From: Bordetella parapertussis
GTDB taxonomy: Bacteria > Pseudomonadota > Gammaproteobacteria > Burkholderiales > SG8-41
Assembly: GCA_945901405.1 (NCBI GenBank)
Contig: CAMDLH010000004.1
Span: 1-64,000, forward strand
DNA: 64,000 nt
Reading direction: 5' to 3'
The notes beneath the pieces were generated by a model. The model worked only from the letters and a program-made list of their open reading frames with translations, was not told the DNA's origin and did no database searches. Shown one piece after another: positions 39,022 to 47,487 of this stretch. The position numbers and the translations under genes are program-made. How positions within the stretch are numbered: position 1 is the first letter of the stretch; every line of letters starts with the position of its first letter.

Positions 39022-40191
39022 ATGATTTCCAGCAAAACGACTTTCTGGGGCTATCGCCGCGAAAACGGCCGCGTCGGCGTGCGCAATCACGTCATCATCC
39101 TGCCGCTCGACGATCTGTCGAATTCGGCGTGCGAAGCCGTTGCGCACAACATCAAGGGCACCGTGCCCATCATTCACCCGTATGGCCGTCTGCAATTTGG
39201 CGCCGATCTTGAGTTGCATTTCCGCACGCTGATTGGCGCGGGCTGCAATCCGAACGTCGCCGCCGTGGTGGTGATCGGAATCGAGGAAGAATGGACCAAT
39301 CGCATTGTTCAGGCCATCGCCAAGACCGGCAAGCCGGTCACAGGCTTCGGCATCGAGCTGCATGGCGACCACGACACCATCATGCGCGCCTCCAAGGTGG
39401 CGAAAGAATACGTGCAATGGGCATCCGAACAGCGCCGCGTCGAATGCCCGATCAGCGATCTGTGGGTATCCACCAAGTGCGGTGAATCCGACACTACCTC
39501 CGGCTGCGGCTCGAACCCGACGGTGGGCAGTGCGTTCGACAAACTTGATCCGCTGGGTGTCACCATGTGTTTCGGCGAAACCACCGAGATCACCGGCGGC
39601 GAACACATCGTCGCCGACCGCTGCGCCACGCCGCAGGTGCGTGCGGATTTCATGAAAATGTTTGATCGCTACCAGGCGCTCATCGAACGTCACAAGACGA
39701 GTGATCTTTCCGACTCGCAGCCGACCAAGGGCAATATCGCTGGTGGCTTGACGACGATTGAAGAAAAAGCGCTCGGCAACATCCAGAAGATCGGCAAGAA
39801 TTGCAAGGTCGTCGGCGTACTCGACAAAGCCGAGATGCCCACCAAGCCGGGCCTGTGGTTCATGGACTCGTCGTCCGCCGCCGCCGAGATGGTGACGCTG
39901 TGCGCCGCCTCGGGCTATGTGGTGCATCTTTTTCCCACCGGGCAGGGCAACGTTATCGGCAATCCGATTATTCCAGTGCTCAAGCTGTGCGCGAACCCGC
40001 GCACCGTGCGCACCATGTCCGAACACGTCGATTACGATTGCACGGGCTTGCTGCAGCGGCAAAAAAATCTCGATCAAACCGGCAACGAATTGATCGACGT
40101 GATGCTGCGTACTTGCAATGGCCGCCTTACCGCAGCCGAGGCGCTGGGTCACAACGAGTTCGTGATGACGCGACTTTACGAGAGCGCGTAG
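39022..40191 (+). CDS. UxaA-family lyase large subunit (SuyB-like)
   Basis: Large catalytic subunit, 389 aa, matching the C-terminal part of altronate/galactarate dehydratases and Suy[20 protein letters not shown] is the family start. The segment [21 protein letters not shown] (about 153-173) carries the conserved cysteines. [18 protein letters not shown] and [20 protein letters not shown] follow. It acts with the small subunit just upstream. No uronate genes (uxaB, uxaC, kdg) are nearby, which argues against altronate. Sulfolactate is the favoured but unproven substrate. Confidence 0.78.
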   Translation: MISSKTTFWGYRRENGRVGVRNHVIILPLDDLSNSACEAVAHNIKGTVPIIHPYGRLQFGADLELHFRTLIGAGCNPNVAAVVVIGIEEEWTNRIVQAIAKTGKPVTGFGIELHGDHDTIMRASKVAKEYVQWASEQRRVECPISDLWVSTKCGESDTTSGCGSNPTVGSAFDKLDPLGVTMCFGETTEITGGEHIVADRCATPQVRADFMKMFDRYQALIERHKTSDLSDSQPTKGNIAGGLTTIEEKALGNIQKIGKNCKVVGVLDKAEMPTKPGLWFMDSSSAAAEMVTLCAASGYVVHLFPTGQGNVIGNPIIPVLKLCANPRTVRTMSEHVDYDCTGLLQRQKNLDQTGNELIDVMLRTCNGRLTAAEALGHNEFVMTRLYESA

Positions 40192-40209
40192 TTAAGAGTT
40201 GCGGCACAC

Positions 40210-41871
40210 GTGGCCAAGTTAAGAGGGGCCGACATCCTCGCGCGCGCGCTGGCAGTCGCCGGCGCGCGCGAAATTTTTTCGCTCTCCGGCAATCAGATCA
40301 TGCCGGTGTACGATGCCGCCATCGACGCGGGACTTAACATCACGCATGTGCGGCACGAGGGCGCGGCGGTGCACATGGCCGATGCCTGGGGGCGGCTCAC
40401 GGGGGAACCCGGCATCGCGTTACTGACCGGCGGCCCCGGCCACGCCAACGGCGTCGGTGCGCTCTACACCGCGCTTGCCTCCGAATCACCGCTGGTAGTG
40501 TTGTCCGGTCACGCGCCGCTTAATCAACTCGGGCGCGGCGCGTTTCAGGAAATGGCGCAGGCCGATATGGCGGCCCCCGTGACCAAGGTGTCGTTTACCG
40601 CGAAGAGCGCGGCTTCATTGGGTGACGACATTGCGCTCGCGATGCGTACCGCGCGTGCTGGCCGGCCCGGCCCCGTGCATCTAAGTTTGCCTTTCGATGT
40701 GCTGGAAAATTTTGTCGACAACGGCGAGGCGCGCGTGCCGGCGAAAGACTTGTTTTATGCGCCACCGCAAATGTTGGCCTTGAATATCGCGGATGCGGTG
40801 CTCGCCGAACGCGCGCGCGCGCAGCGGCCGCTGATCATCACAGGCCCGCAACTCGCGAGCAGTCGCGGCCAGGCGTTGCGCGATCAACTGAGTGACGCCA
40901 CCGGTGTGGCCGTGGTGTGCATGGAAAGCCCGCGCGGCATCGCCGATCCGTGCCTGGGTGCATTTGGCGACGTGCTGGGTGAAGCCGATTTAATTGTGCT
41001 GATTGGCAAGCAACCGGATTTCACTTTGCGCTTCGCGCAGCCGCCGGGTGTGAACGCGCAATGCAAATTTATCGTGATTGATCCCGACATCGACGTGTTG
41101 CGGCGCTCGATGGCGACCATCAAGCGAGAGCGCGTGGTACTGAACAGCGTGGCTGACGCGCCTGCGGCGATGCAAACCCTCATCAATGCATGCAAAAATA
41201 AATCAATAAAAACAAATACTTACAAACAATCCATTGCTGATGCAATAGCCTATCGTCCAGCAGCTTGGAAATCTCAGACTGCGAATTCAGCAAACACCGT
41301 GCATCCGCTCGAAATCGGCCGTGCGGTTCAACAACTGCTTGATGCAGCCGATGATCCGCTACTGATCGCCGACGGCGGCGAATTCGGCCAGTGGGCGCAA
41401 GCGTGCGTGTCGGCATCCACGCGCGTGATCAACGGCCCGGCAGGTTCCATCGGCAGCGCGATACCGTTTGCAATGGCGGCGCGTGCAGCGCGGCGCAACG
41501 CAACTGTTGTGGCGCTGCTGGGCGATGGCACCTTCGGCTTCCACATGGCCGAGTTCGACACCGCAGTGCGTCACGGCTTGCCGTTCGTCGCGGTGATCGG
41601 CAACGACGCCTGCTGGAACGCCGAGTATCAGATACAGTTGCGCACTTATGGCAAAGCACGCGCACTCGGTTGTGAACTCGCAACCCCGGCTTACGAAAAA
41701 GCAGTCGCCGCACTGGGCGGACATGGCGAACACGTCACACGTGCGGCTGATCTGCCGGCGGCGTTGCAACGCGCAGTGAAATCTGGCAAGCCCGCGTGTG
41801 TCAACGTGATGATCGAACGTTTACCTGCGCCGAACGTATCACGCGTAGCCAGCGCGAGCGGCGGACACTGA
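40210..41871 (+). CDS. Thiamine-diphosphate-dependent enzyme (acetolactate synthase-like)
   Basis: ThDP enzyme, 553 aa, in PYR–middle–PP order. The cofactor-activating Glu is E50 (VRHEGAAVHMADAWGR). The ThDP/Mg motif begins G438-D-G and ends at N465 (GNDACWN). Relatives include acetolactate synthase, 2-hydroxyacyl-CoA lyase and sulfopyruvate decarboxylase. In this context, decarboxylation of sulfopyruvate or a similar 2-oxo acid is possible. Residues about 328-341 (KNKSIKTNTYKQSI), a linker before the PP domain, are encoded by an AT-rich interspersed repeat. It starts with GTG 40210. Confidence 0.8.
   Translation: MAKLRGADILARALAVAGAREIFSLSGNQIMPVYDAAIDAGLNITHVRHEGAAVHMADAWGRLTGEPGIALLTGGPGHANGVGALYTALASESPLVVLSGHAPLNQLGRGAFQEMAQADMAAPVTKVSFTAKSAASLGDDIALAMRTARAGRPGPVHLSLPFDVLENFVDNGEARVPAKDLFYAPPQMLALNIADAVLAERARAQRPLIITGPQLASSRGQALRDQLSDATGVAVVCMESPRGIADPCLGAFGDVLGEADLIVLIGKQPDFTLRFAQPPGVNAQCKFIVIDPDIDVLRRSMATIKRERVVLNSVADAPAAMQTLINACKNKSIKTNTYKQSIADAIAYRPAAWKSQTANSANTVHPLEIGRAVQQLLDAADDPLLIADGGEFGQWAQACVSASTRVINGPAGSIGSAIPFAMAARAARRNATVVALLGDGTFGFHMAEFDTAVRHGLPFVAVIGNDACWNAEYQIQLRTYGKARALGCELATPAYEKAVAALGGHGEHVTRAADLPAALQRAVKSGKPACVNVMIERLPAPNVSRVASASGGH
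41193..41226 (+). repeat. AT-rich interspersed repeat inside the ThDP enzyme gene
   Basis: TCAATAAAAACAAATACTTA (41203-41222) is identical to the copy upstream of rpsP over 20 bases, with the core at 41212-41222. It is in frame and open, giving a Lys/Asn/Thr-rich linker in an otherwise GC-rich gene. Confidence 0.85.
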
Positions 41872-41889
41872 TATGAGAAGATCAAAGTC

Positions 41890-41988
41890 TTCACCGCAGA
41901 GGCGCGCAGACGCAGAGGTTACGCAGAGAAACCGATTCAGGGGTTTCTCTGCGCGTTTTTCTCTGCGCCTCTGCGCCTCCGCGGTTTA
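41890..41988. repeat. CGCAGAGG palindromic interspersed repeat, copy 1
   Basis: The left arm TTCACCGCAGAGGCGCGCAG continues as ACGCAGAGGTTACGCAGAGAAACC (to about 41933). The right arm, GGTTTCTCTGCGCG through CTGCGCCTCCGCGGTTT (about 41942-41987), is its near reverse complement. It would fold into a long imperfect hairpin. A related copy is at 48105-48201. It separates the ThDP gene from the sdhB-like operon. Confidence 0.85.
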
Positions 41989-41996
41989 GGGTTTCC

Positions 41997-42710
41997 ATGT
42001 CGAATCTCAAAGTCAAAATCTGGCGCGGCACGGAGTCCGGGCAATTCCAGGACTACGAAGTCCCGCGTCAGGAAAGCCAGACCGTGCTCGACGTGGTGAC
42101 GTACGTGCAGCGCCGGCTTGATCCATCGCTCGCCTATCGATTCGCCTGCCGTGTGGGTGTGTGCGGCTCGTGCGCGATGACGGTGAACGGAGTCTCGCGC
42201 TGGACCTGCCGCACGCATGTGTCGAAGGTCGCGGAAAACAACGAACTCGAAATCGCGCCGTTGCGCAATCTGCCGGTGATCCGAGATCTAGCCACCGACA
42301 TGACGGAATTTTTCGACAAGTGGGCGAAGGCGCGCGGACGCTTTACCGGCGACAAGACGCGCAAGGACGATTTCGCGCGCGTGGAGCCGTCATCAAAAAA
42401 ACGCAAGGCAGTGGACGCGGCGATTGAATGCATAGGTTGCGGCGTGTGCTACAGCTCATGCGAAGTGGTGACGTGGAAGCCCGATTATCTCGGTCCCGCC
42501 GCACTAAGCCGCGCGTGGACGCTGGTGAACGACGTACGCGACGTGGCGCAAAAGGAACGGCTCGCGGCGGTTGCGGGCGACGCGGGTTGTCATGCGTGTC
42601 ATACGCACATGAATTGCACCGAGCGTTGTCCCAAGCACATTTCGCCCACCGCCGGCATCGCGGGCCTGAAGCGCGCGGTGCTAGCCGCAACGTTGAAAGG
42701 GGAACTGTGA
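41997..42710 (+). CDS. Succinate dehydrogenase/fumarate reductase-like iron-sulfur subunit
   Basis: Electron-transfer subunit, 237 aa. [2Fe-2S] cysteines are C51, C56, C59 and C71 (CRVGVCGSC...C). Two further clusters are served by C145-C148-C151-C155 (CIGCGVCYSSC) and C198/C201, C207, C211 (CHACHTHMNCTERCP). It heads a tight operon with two membrane-anchor genes and the comA-type gene. The matching flavoprotein is 5.5 kb downstream (48212). The organism presumably has a separate TCA-cycle SDH elsewhere; this set appears pathway-specific. Confidence 0.88.
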   Translation: MSNLKVKIWRGTESGQFQDYEVPRQESQTVLDVVTYVQRRLDPSLAYRFACRVGVCGSCAMTVNGVSRWTCRTHVSKVAENNELEIAPLRNLPVIRDLATDMTEFFDKWAKARGRFTGDKTRKDDFARVEPSSKKRKAVDAAIECIGCGVCYSSCEVVTWKPDYLGPAALSRAWTLVNDVRDVAQKERLAAVAGDAGCHACHTHMNCTERCPKHISPTAGIAGLKRAVLAATLKGEL

Positions 42711-43042
42711 ACACGCGTTCGCAAGTTCTATTGTGGGGCGCGCAACGCATCAGCGCGATGGTGCTGGCGCTGTGCGTGATTGTTCATCTCGTCACCATCA
42801 TTTACGCCGTGCGCAACGGCTTGTCTGCGGCGGAAATTCTCGGGCGCACGCGCGGCAGCATCGCGTGGGGCGGTTTCTATGCGTTGTTTGTCGCGGCGGT
42901 CGCGATACACGCGCCGATCGGTGTGCGCAACATCTGTGCGGAATTCGGCTGGCGCGGGCGCGGCGTCGATGTGCTGATGTTCGTGCTTGCGCTGACGTTG
43001 GCGATGTGGGGCCTGCGTGCCGTGTGGGCGGTGATCTCATAA
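42707..43042 (+). CDS. SDH/FRD-like membrane anchor subunit (C-type)
   Basis: Membrane anchor, 111 aa, with three hydrophobic helices (about 8-30, 47-70, 85-108). WGAQRISAMVLALCVIVHLV resembles the quinone/haem-binding first helix of SdhC/FrdC proteins, with a histidine that could ligate haem. GTG 42707 overlaps the iron-sulfur subunit stop (GTGA). Identity rests on topology and position. Confidence 0.75.
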   Translation: MNTRSQVLLWGAQRISAMVLALCVIVHLVTIIYAVRNGLSAAEILGRTRGSIAWGGFYALFVAAVAIHAPIGVRNICAEFGWRGRGVDVLMFVLALTLAMWGLRAVWAVIS

Positions 43043-43054
43043 GCCAGTAAATAT

Positions 43055-43414
43055 ATGATAAAAAACGACTTTCGCTCACGCAATCATCCGGCGTACTGGG
43101 CGTTTCTCACGCACCGCATATCCGGCGTGGCGCTGACGTTGTTTCTGCCGGTGCATTTCTGGGCGCTGGGCAACGCGCTGCATGGCGAGGCGAAGCTCGA
43201 AAGTTTTCTGCGCTGGTCTGATCAACCGCTGGTGAAAATTGCCGAGACCATGCTTGTGTTGCTGCTTGCCGCGCACATGGCTGGCGGCGTGCGTTTGCTG
43301 ATGTTGGAGTTCCTCGATTGGCCCGATGTCACCGCATCACACAAGACGATGCTCGCGCTGGCGGGCGGCGTCAGCGTTGCGATAGGTTTGGCGTTTCTAC
43401 TCAACCTGGTGTGA
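43055..43414 (+). CDS. SDH/FRD-like membrane anchor subunit (D-type)
   Basis: Second membrane anchor, 119 aa, three helices (about 18-40, 60-82, 97-118). The motif THRISGVALTLFLPVHFWALG matches the SdhC-family HRxSG signature for quinone binding, and AAHMAGGVRLLMLEF carries a likely haem-ligand histidine. It starts 12 bases after the preceding gene and is followed two bases later by the comA-type gene. Confidence 0.78.
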   Translation: MIKNDFRSRNHPAYWAFLTHRISGVALTLFLPVHFWALGNALHGEAKLESFLRWSDQPLVKIAETMLVLLLAAHMAGGVRLLMLEFLDWPDVTASHKTMLALAGGVSVAIGLAFLLNLV

Positions 43415-43416
43415 AC

Positions 43417-44229
43417 ATGGCCGCAAAAAATATTCCGTTTGGCTTCGTCGAATTGCCGCGCGAACGCTCGCAAAAGAAACCGCGCCGCACGGGGCTTACC
43501 ATGATGGCCGACTTTGGTTTGCCGCTGCGTTACGCCACCGATACGGTTGAACTTGCCGGCCCCTACATCGATCTTGCCAAGATCGCCGTGGGCACGTCGC
43601 GGCTGTATGCGTTGCCGTATCTGCGGCGCAAGCTCGCGATGTATAAAAAGAATCACATCCGCCCCTTCATCGGCGGGCAGTTTCAGGAGTACGTGTACGC
43701 CACCTACGGCGCGGGCAAACTGCCGGCGTTCATGAAGGAAGCCAAACGCGTCGGCTTTGAGGTGATCGAAATCTCCGACAACTGCGTGCCGCTGTCCGAT
43801 GCCGAACGCTACCGCCAGATCAAACTCGCGGTCGACAGCGGGCTTGCGGTGTTCGGCGAAGTCGGCTCGAAGGACATGAAAAACGACGCGGGCCTGCTGG
43901 TGCATCAGGCAGAAATCTGCCTCAAGGCCGGCTCGGAGTTGGTGCTGGTCGAAGCCGCCGAGCTCATCGCCAACGGCAAGCCCAAGATGAAACTCATCAA
44001 CGGCATCCGCCGCGCGCTCGACATGAGCAAGGTTTTGATCGAACTGCCCGGTCCGTGGATCAGCAACGTCACGCTGTCGGCGGTGGAAGACATGAAAAAA
44101 TTTCTGGTTTCCGAATTCGGCCCTGACGTGAATATCGCCAACGTGTTGCCGCAGGACATCATCGAAACCGAAGCGCTGCGCGTGGGGCTGGGCGTGGTCG
44201 GCCCCAAAGTATTGAGAGGCAAAACATGA
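43417..44229 (+). CDS. Phosphosulfolactate synthase (ComA)-family protein
   Basis: TIM-barrel protein, 270 aa. ComA joins sulfite and phosphoenolpyruvate to form phosphosulfolactate, the first step of coenzyme M synthesis in methanogens; homologues occur in Bacillus and plants. Family segments are RTGLTMMADFG (25-35), FIGGQFQEY (84-92), VIEISDNCVPLSDAERYRQI (116-135) and EVGSKD (148-153). No ComB phosphatase is visible and the organism should not make coenzyme M, so here it may run as a sulfonate lyase or act on an analogue. ATG 43417 is used; an upstream start at 43318 would lie in the anchor gene. Confidence 0.8.
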   Translation: MAAKNIPFGFVELPRERSQKKPRRTGLTMMADFGLPLRYATDTVELAGPYIDLAKIAVGTSRLYALPYLRRKLAMYKKNHIRPFIGGQFQEYVYATYGAGKLPAFMKEAKRVGFEVIEISDNCVPLSDAERYRQIKLAVDSGLAVFGEVGSKDMKNDAGLLVHQAEICLKAGSELVLVEAAELIANGKPKMKLINGIRRALDMSKVLIELPGPWISNVTLSAVEDMKKFLVSEFGPDVNIANVLPQDIIETEALRVGLGVVGPKVLRGKT

Positions 44230-45605
44230 AACGCAAGAAACCAAACATCCTGCTGATACTGGTCGACGATCTGCGCTACGACGAATTCGGCGCGGGCGGG
44301 CATCCGTACATGAAGACGCCCCACATCGACCGTATCGCGCACGAGGGCGCCTTGTTCGAGCGGGCGTTTCATACCACGCCGATCTGTTCGCCCAATCGTG
44401 CGTCGATACTGACTGGCCAATACGCCAGCCGTCACGGCATCATCGATAACGTTGCGCGCGACGCGGCGAGTCATCGCATCCCCAACTATCACCTTGAGTT
44501 GCAGAAACTCGGTTACGAGACCGCGCACATCGGCAAGTGGCACATGGGCAACGACGGCAAGTCGCGTCCGGGCTACGACTATTGGGTGGCGTACGACGGG
44601 CACGGGCGGTTGAATGATCCGGTGCTGTGCGAGCACGGCGAATATAAAAAGCGCAAGGGTTACATCACCGACATCATGAACGGCATGGCGGTCGATTTCG
44701 TCAAGCAGAAGCACGACAAACCGTGGTCGCTGTGGTTCGCGCACAAGGCCGTGCACCCGGACGCGGAGCAGGCCGCCGACGGCACGGTGCGCATGGATGG
44801 TTATCGCGTGGCGAAGCGTCACGAGAATCTTTACAAGGGTTGCGTGTTCCCGAAGACGCCCAACATGCAAATGCCGGAAGAGTTTTTGAAGCACAAACCG
44901 GCATGGACGGAAGCAGTCGAGTTACGCAAGCTGCCGCAGTCGCGCGCGATCATGGACCCGCTGTTCTCGTGCGAGCAGGAGGAAATTCGTTTGCGCGCGT
45001 GCATGATGGCTGCGGTGGATGAAGGTGTGGGCATGTTATTCGATGCGCTTGAGGAAACCGGGCAGCTCGACAACACGATCATCCTGTTCATGGGTGATAA
45101 CGGCTTTTTCTTTGGTGAACACGGCATCGGCCCCGACCGGCGCTTCGGTTACGAAGAGGGCATCCGTTCGCCGCTGACGATTCGTTATCCGGGCAAGATC
45201 AAGCCCGGCCTGCGCCGCAAGGAACTGGTGATTTTGCAAGACCTGGCGCCGACGCTGATCGATATCGCCGGCGGCAAACCCGGCGTGCATATTCAGGGCC
45301 GCTCGTTGACGCCGTTGTTCCCTGGCAAAAAAATACCGTGGCGCAAATCCGTATTCATTGAATACTGGGCCGAGAACGCGTATCCGTGGCTGGTGGGCAT
45401 GACGTACAAGGCGGTGCGCACCGACCGCCACAAGTACATCAAGTGGGTGAACCGCGCGAAGAACGGCGAGCTCGACGAGCTGTACGATCTTGATAAAGAT
45501 CCGTATGAAATTAGTAACGTCGTAAAACGCCCCGCGTATCGCGCCACGCGCGACAAGCTCAAGCGCGAACTGCGCAAGCTTGCGGCGGATGCGCTGGGGT
45601 TGTAA
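44226..45605 (+). CDS. Sulfatase-family hydrolase (alkaline phosphatase superfamily)
   Basis: Type I sulfatase-like enzyme, 459 aa. Metal ligands D14-D15 (LILVDDLRYDE), and the formylglycine site C54-S-P-N-R58 (ICSPNRASILTG), are present, with a second metal-binding segment FMGDNGFFFGEHG. The usual residue after Pro is Ser/Thr/Ala; here it is Asn57. There is no signal peptide, so it acts in the cytoplasm. ATG 44226 overlaps the comA-type stop. It could hydrolyse a sulfate or phosphate ester feeding the pathway. Activity requires formylglycine maturation. Confidence 0.85.
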   Translation: MKRKKPNILLILVDDLRYDEFGAGGHPYMKTPHIDRIAHEGALFERAFHTTPICSPNRASILTGQYASRHGIIDNVARDAASHRIPNYHLELQKLGYETAHIGKWHMGNDGKSRPGYDYWVAYDGHGRLNDPVLCEHGEYKKRKGYITDIMNGMAVDFVKQKHDKPWSLWFAHKAVHPDAEQAADGTVRMDGYRVAKRHENLYKGCVFPKTPNMQMPEEFLKHKPAWTEAVELRKLPQSRAIMDPLFSCEQEEIRLRACMMAAVDEGVGMLFDALEETGQLDNTIILFMGDNGFFFGEHGIGPDRRFGYEEGIRSPLTIRYPGKIKPGLRRKELVILQDLAPTLIDIAGGKPGVHIQGRSLTPLFPGKKIPWRKSVFIEYWAENAYPWLVGMTYKAVRTDRHKYIKWVNRAKNGELDELYDLDKDPYEISNVVKRPAYRATRDKLKRELRKLAADALGL

Positions 45606-45610
45606 GGTAA

Positions 45611-46609
45611 ATGATTGCTTTTTGGGGATTAAAAAGAATGTTTAAAAACAAATACTTACATTACACGCTACTGCTGGCCGTGATTTGCGCGACGCCCATC
45701 GCCGGCGCGCAGAATTATCCTAATCGCCCGGTGCGCATCATCGTGCCGTTCGCGCCCGGCGGCGCCACCGATATCGTGGCGCGTGTCATCGGCCAAAAGC
45801 TGAATGAGGCGTGGGGCCAAACCATTGTTGTCGATAACCGCGGTGGCGCGGGAGGCAACATCGGCGGTGAAATCGCGGCGAGGGCCAATCCAGACGGCTA
45901 CACGCTGTTCATGACCTCGGGCTCCATCGTCGCCGCCAATCCGCACATTTTCAAAAAGATGCCGTTCAACCCCGAGAAAGACCTGGTGGCGATCACCGGC
46001 GGCGCGAGCGGCCCGCAGATCATCGCGGTCAATCCGAGTTTCGCCGCGAAGTCGCTGAAGGATTTCATTGCCGCGGTGAAGGCCAAGCCCAAGGCCCTGT
46101 CCTTCGGCTCGGCGGGTTTCAGCACGCAAACGCATTTGGCGGCCGAGAATTTTATGGTTGCGGCGGGCATCGATGCGACTCACGTGCCGTACAAGGGTGA
46201 AGGGCCCGCGCTGATCGATCTCGTCGCGGGGCAATTACATTTCGCCACGCCGAATCTTGCGGCCTCCATCGGCTTCGTCACGCAAGGCAAACTGCGCGCG
46301 CTCGCGGTCACCAGCAAGGAGCGCGTGAAGCAACTGCCCGACGTGCCCGCGGTGGCGGAAACGCTGCCGGGTTTTGAAAACATCGGCTGGTTCGGCCTGA
46401 TGGCGCCGGCAGGCACACCGCAGGCAGTGATTCAAAAAGTGCACGAGGATACGACCAAGGCGCTCAACTTGCCCGATACGATTGCGCGGCTCACGCAGCT
46501 AGGCATGGTGCCGTATCTCAAAGACCCGCAGGCATTGGCACAGGCCATCAAGACCGAATCCGTGCTGTGGGCGAAAATCGCGCGCGAGCGTAACCTCGTG
46601 GTGAATTAA
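45611..46609 (+). CDS. Tripartite tricarboxylate transporter substrate-binding protein (TctC/Bug family)
   Basis: Periplasmic binding protein, 332 aa, for carboxylates or related acids. A signal peptide ends near AGA-QNYP. YPNRPVRIIVPFAPGGATDIVAR is the family start; further Bug motifs are VDNRGGAGGNIG and GFENIGWFGLMAPAGTP. ATG 45611 (after AAGG) or ATG 45638 can serve; the second begins in an AT-rich interspersed repeat, which codes for FKNKYLHY in the signal peptide. No tctA/tctB membrane genes are present, as is usual for Bug proteins. Confidence 0.88.
   Translation: MIAFWGLKRMFKNKYLHYTLLLAVICATPIAGAQNYPNRPVRIIVPFAPGGATDIVARVIGQKLNEAWGQTIVVDNRGGAGGNIGGEIAARANPDGYTLFMTSGSIVAANPHIFKKMPFNPEKDLVAITGGASGPQIIAVNPSFAAKSLKDFIAAVKAKPKALSFGSAGFSTQTHLAAENFMVAAGIDATHVPYKGEGPALIDLVAGQLHFATPNLAASIGFVTQGKLRALAVTSKERVKQLPDVPAVAETLPGFENIGWFGLMAPAGTPQAVIQKVHEDTTKALNLPDTIARLTQLGMVPYLKDPQALAQAIKTESVLWAKIARERNLVVN
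45638..45660 (+). repeat. AT-rich interspersed repeat in the TctC signal-peptide region
   Basis: TTTAAAAACAAATACTTACA (45641-45660) with the exact core at 45648-45658. It codes for the polar N-region of the signal peptide. Confidence 0.75.
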
Positions 46610-46610
46610 A

Positions 46611-47486
46611 ATGAAGCTGGACCTGAAACAAGTCGAAGAAGCGTCGAAGGAAATCTACATTCGCGCGCTCAAACTCTTACCGCCGGATATCAAGGAAGGC
46701 TTCAAGCGTCTTGATGCGACCGAGACCAACCCGACCGGCAAGGCGATCCTCGGCACCATGATCCGTAACATCAAGGTGGCCGAGGACAACACCAATCTGC
46801 TTTGCCAGGACACGGGGATTCCGATATACAACGTGGTGATCGGCGCGGGTGTCGAGGTCGATGGCTACGCCTTGAAGAAGGCGATTGCCAAGGGTTGCGA
46901 GCGCGCCACGCGCGAACATCCGCTGCGTTCAAGCGTGGTGCATCCGACCACGCGCCAGAACGAACACACCTCGTGCGGGCGCGGCGTGCCGGTGATCAAT
47001 ATTGATTTCTCCGACACACCCGGTGAATTGTCGATAGAGATGATACCGAAGGGTTCCGGTTCGGAATTTAACTCGTGGCTGAAAATGGCGTTTCCCGCCG
47101 ACGGCATCGCCGCGATCAAAACCTTCGTCATCGATTGCGTGCTCGAAGCAGGCGGCAAAACCTGCCCGCCGACCATCGTCGGCGTGGGCGTGGGCGGCAC
47201 GGCTGACTTGTGCGTGCATCTGTCGAAAGTGGCCGCCACGCGCGCGCTGGGTACGGCATGTTCTGATCCCGAAGGCGCGAAGCTGGAGCAGGAATTGAGC
47301 GGCGTGGTGAACAAACTCGGCGTCGGGCCGCAAGGCCTCGGCGGCGATTCGACTTCGTTCGCGGTGCATGTTGAGACTGCCGCGACGCACATTACGTTGA
47401 ACCCGGTGGCGGTCAACATGCAGTGCCACTCGGCGCGGCGCTCGCGGGCGACGTTTACCGCCAGCGGTCTTAGCTACGGATACTAA
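46611..47486 (+). CDS. Class I hydro-lyase alpha subunit (fumarase/tartrate dehydratase type)
   Basis: Catalytic [4Fe-4S] subunit, 291 aa, similar in size to TtdA. Cluster-ligand candidates lie in NLLCQDTGIPIY, SCGRGVP and AGGKTCPPTIVGVGVGGTADLC. Where fumarases have a KNxGDNTP-like substrate loop, this protein has EHTSCGRGVPVINIDF, a marked change. In known enzymes the family hydrates fumarate or dehydrates tartrate. Here a malate-like sulfonate (sulfolactate to sulfoacrylate) or another hydroxy acid is possible. One base separates it from tctC and one from the beta subunit. Confidence 0.85.
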   Translation: MKLDLKQVEEASKEIYIRALKLLPPDIKEGFKRLDATETNPTGKAILGTMIRNIKVAEDNTNLLCQDTGIPIYNVVIGAGVEVDGYALKKAIAKGCERATREHPLRSSVVHPTTRQNEHTSCGRGVPVINIDFSDTPGELSIEMIPKGSGSEFNSWLKMAFPADGIAAIKTFVIDCVLEAGGKTCPPTIVGVGVGGTADLCVHLSKVAATRALGTACSDPEGAKLEQELSGVVNKLGVGPQGLGGDSTSFAVHVETAATHITLNPVAVNMQCHSARRSRATFTASGLSYGY

Positions 47487-47487
47487 T

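Noticed and set aside
39001-40152. Minus-strand open frame (383 aa) opposite the SuyB-like gene
   Set aside because: The plus-strand gene has clear family motifs; this frame has none.
38688-41871. Altronate or galactarate catabolism for the UxaA-type genes
   Set aside because: No uronate isomerase, KDG kinase/aldolase or tagaturonate reductase is present. Split subunits and ComA/Ldh2-type neighbours fit sulfolactate better, though sugar acids are not excluded.
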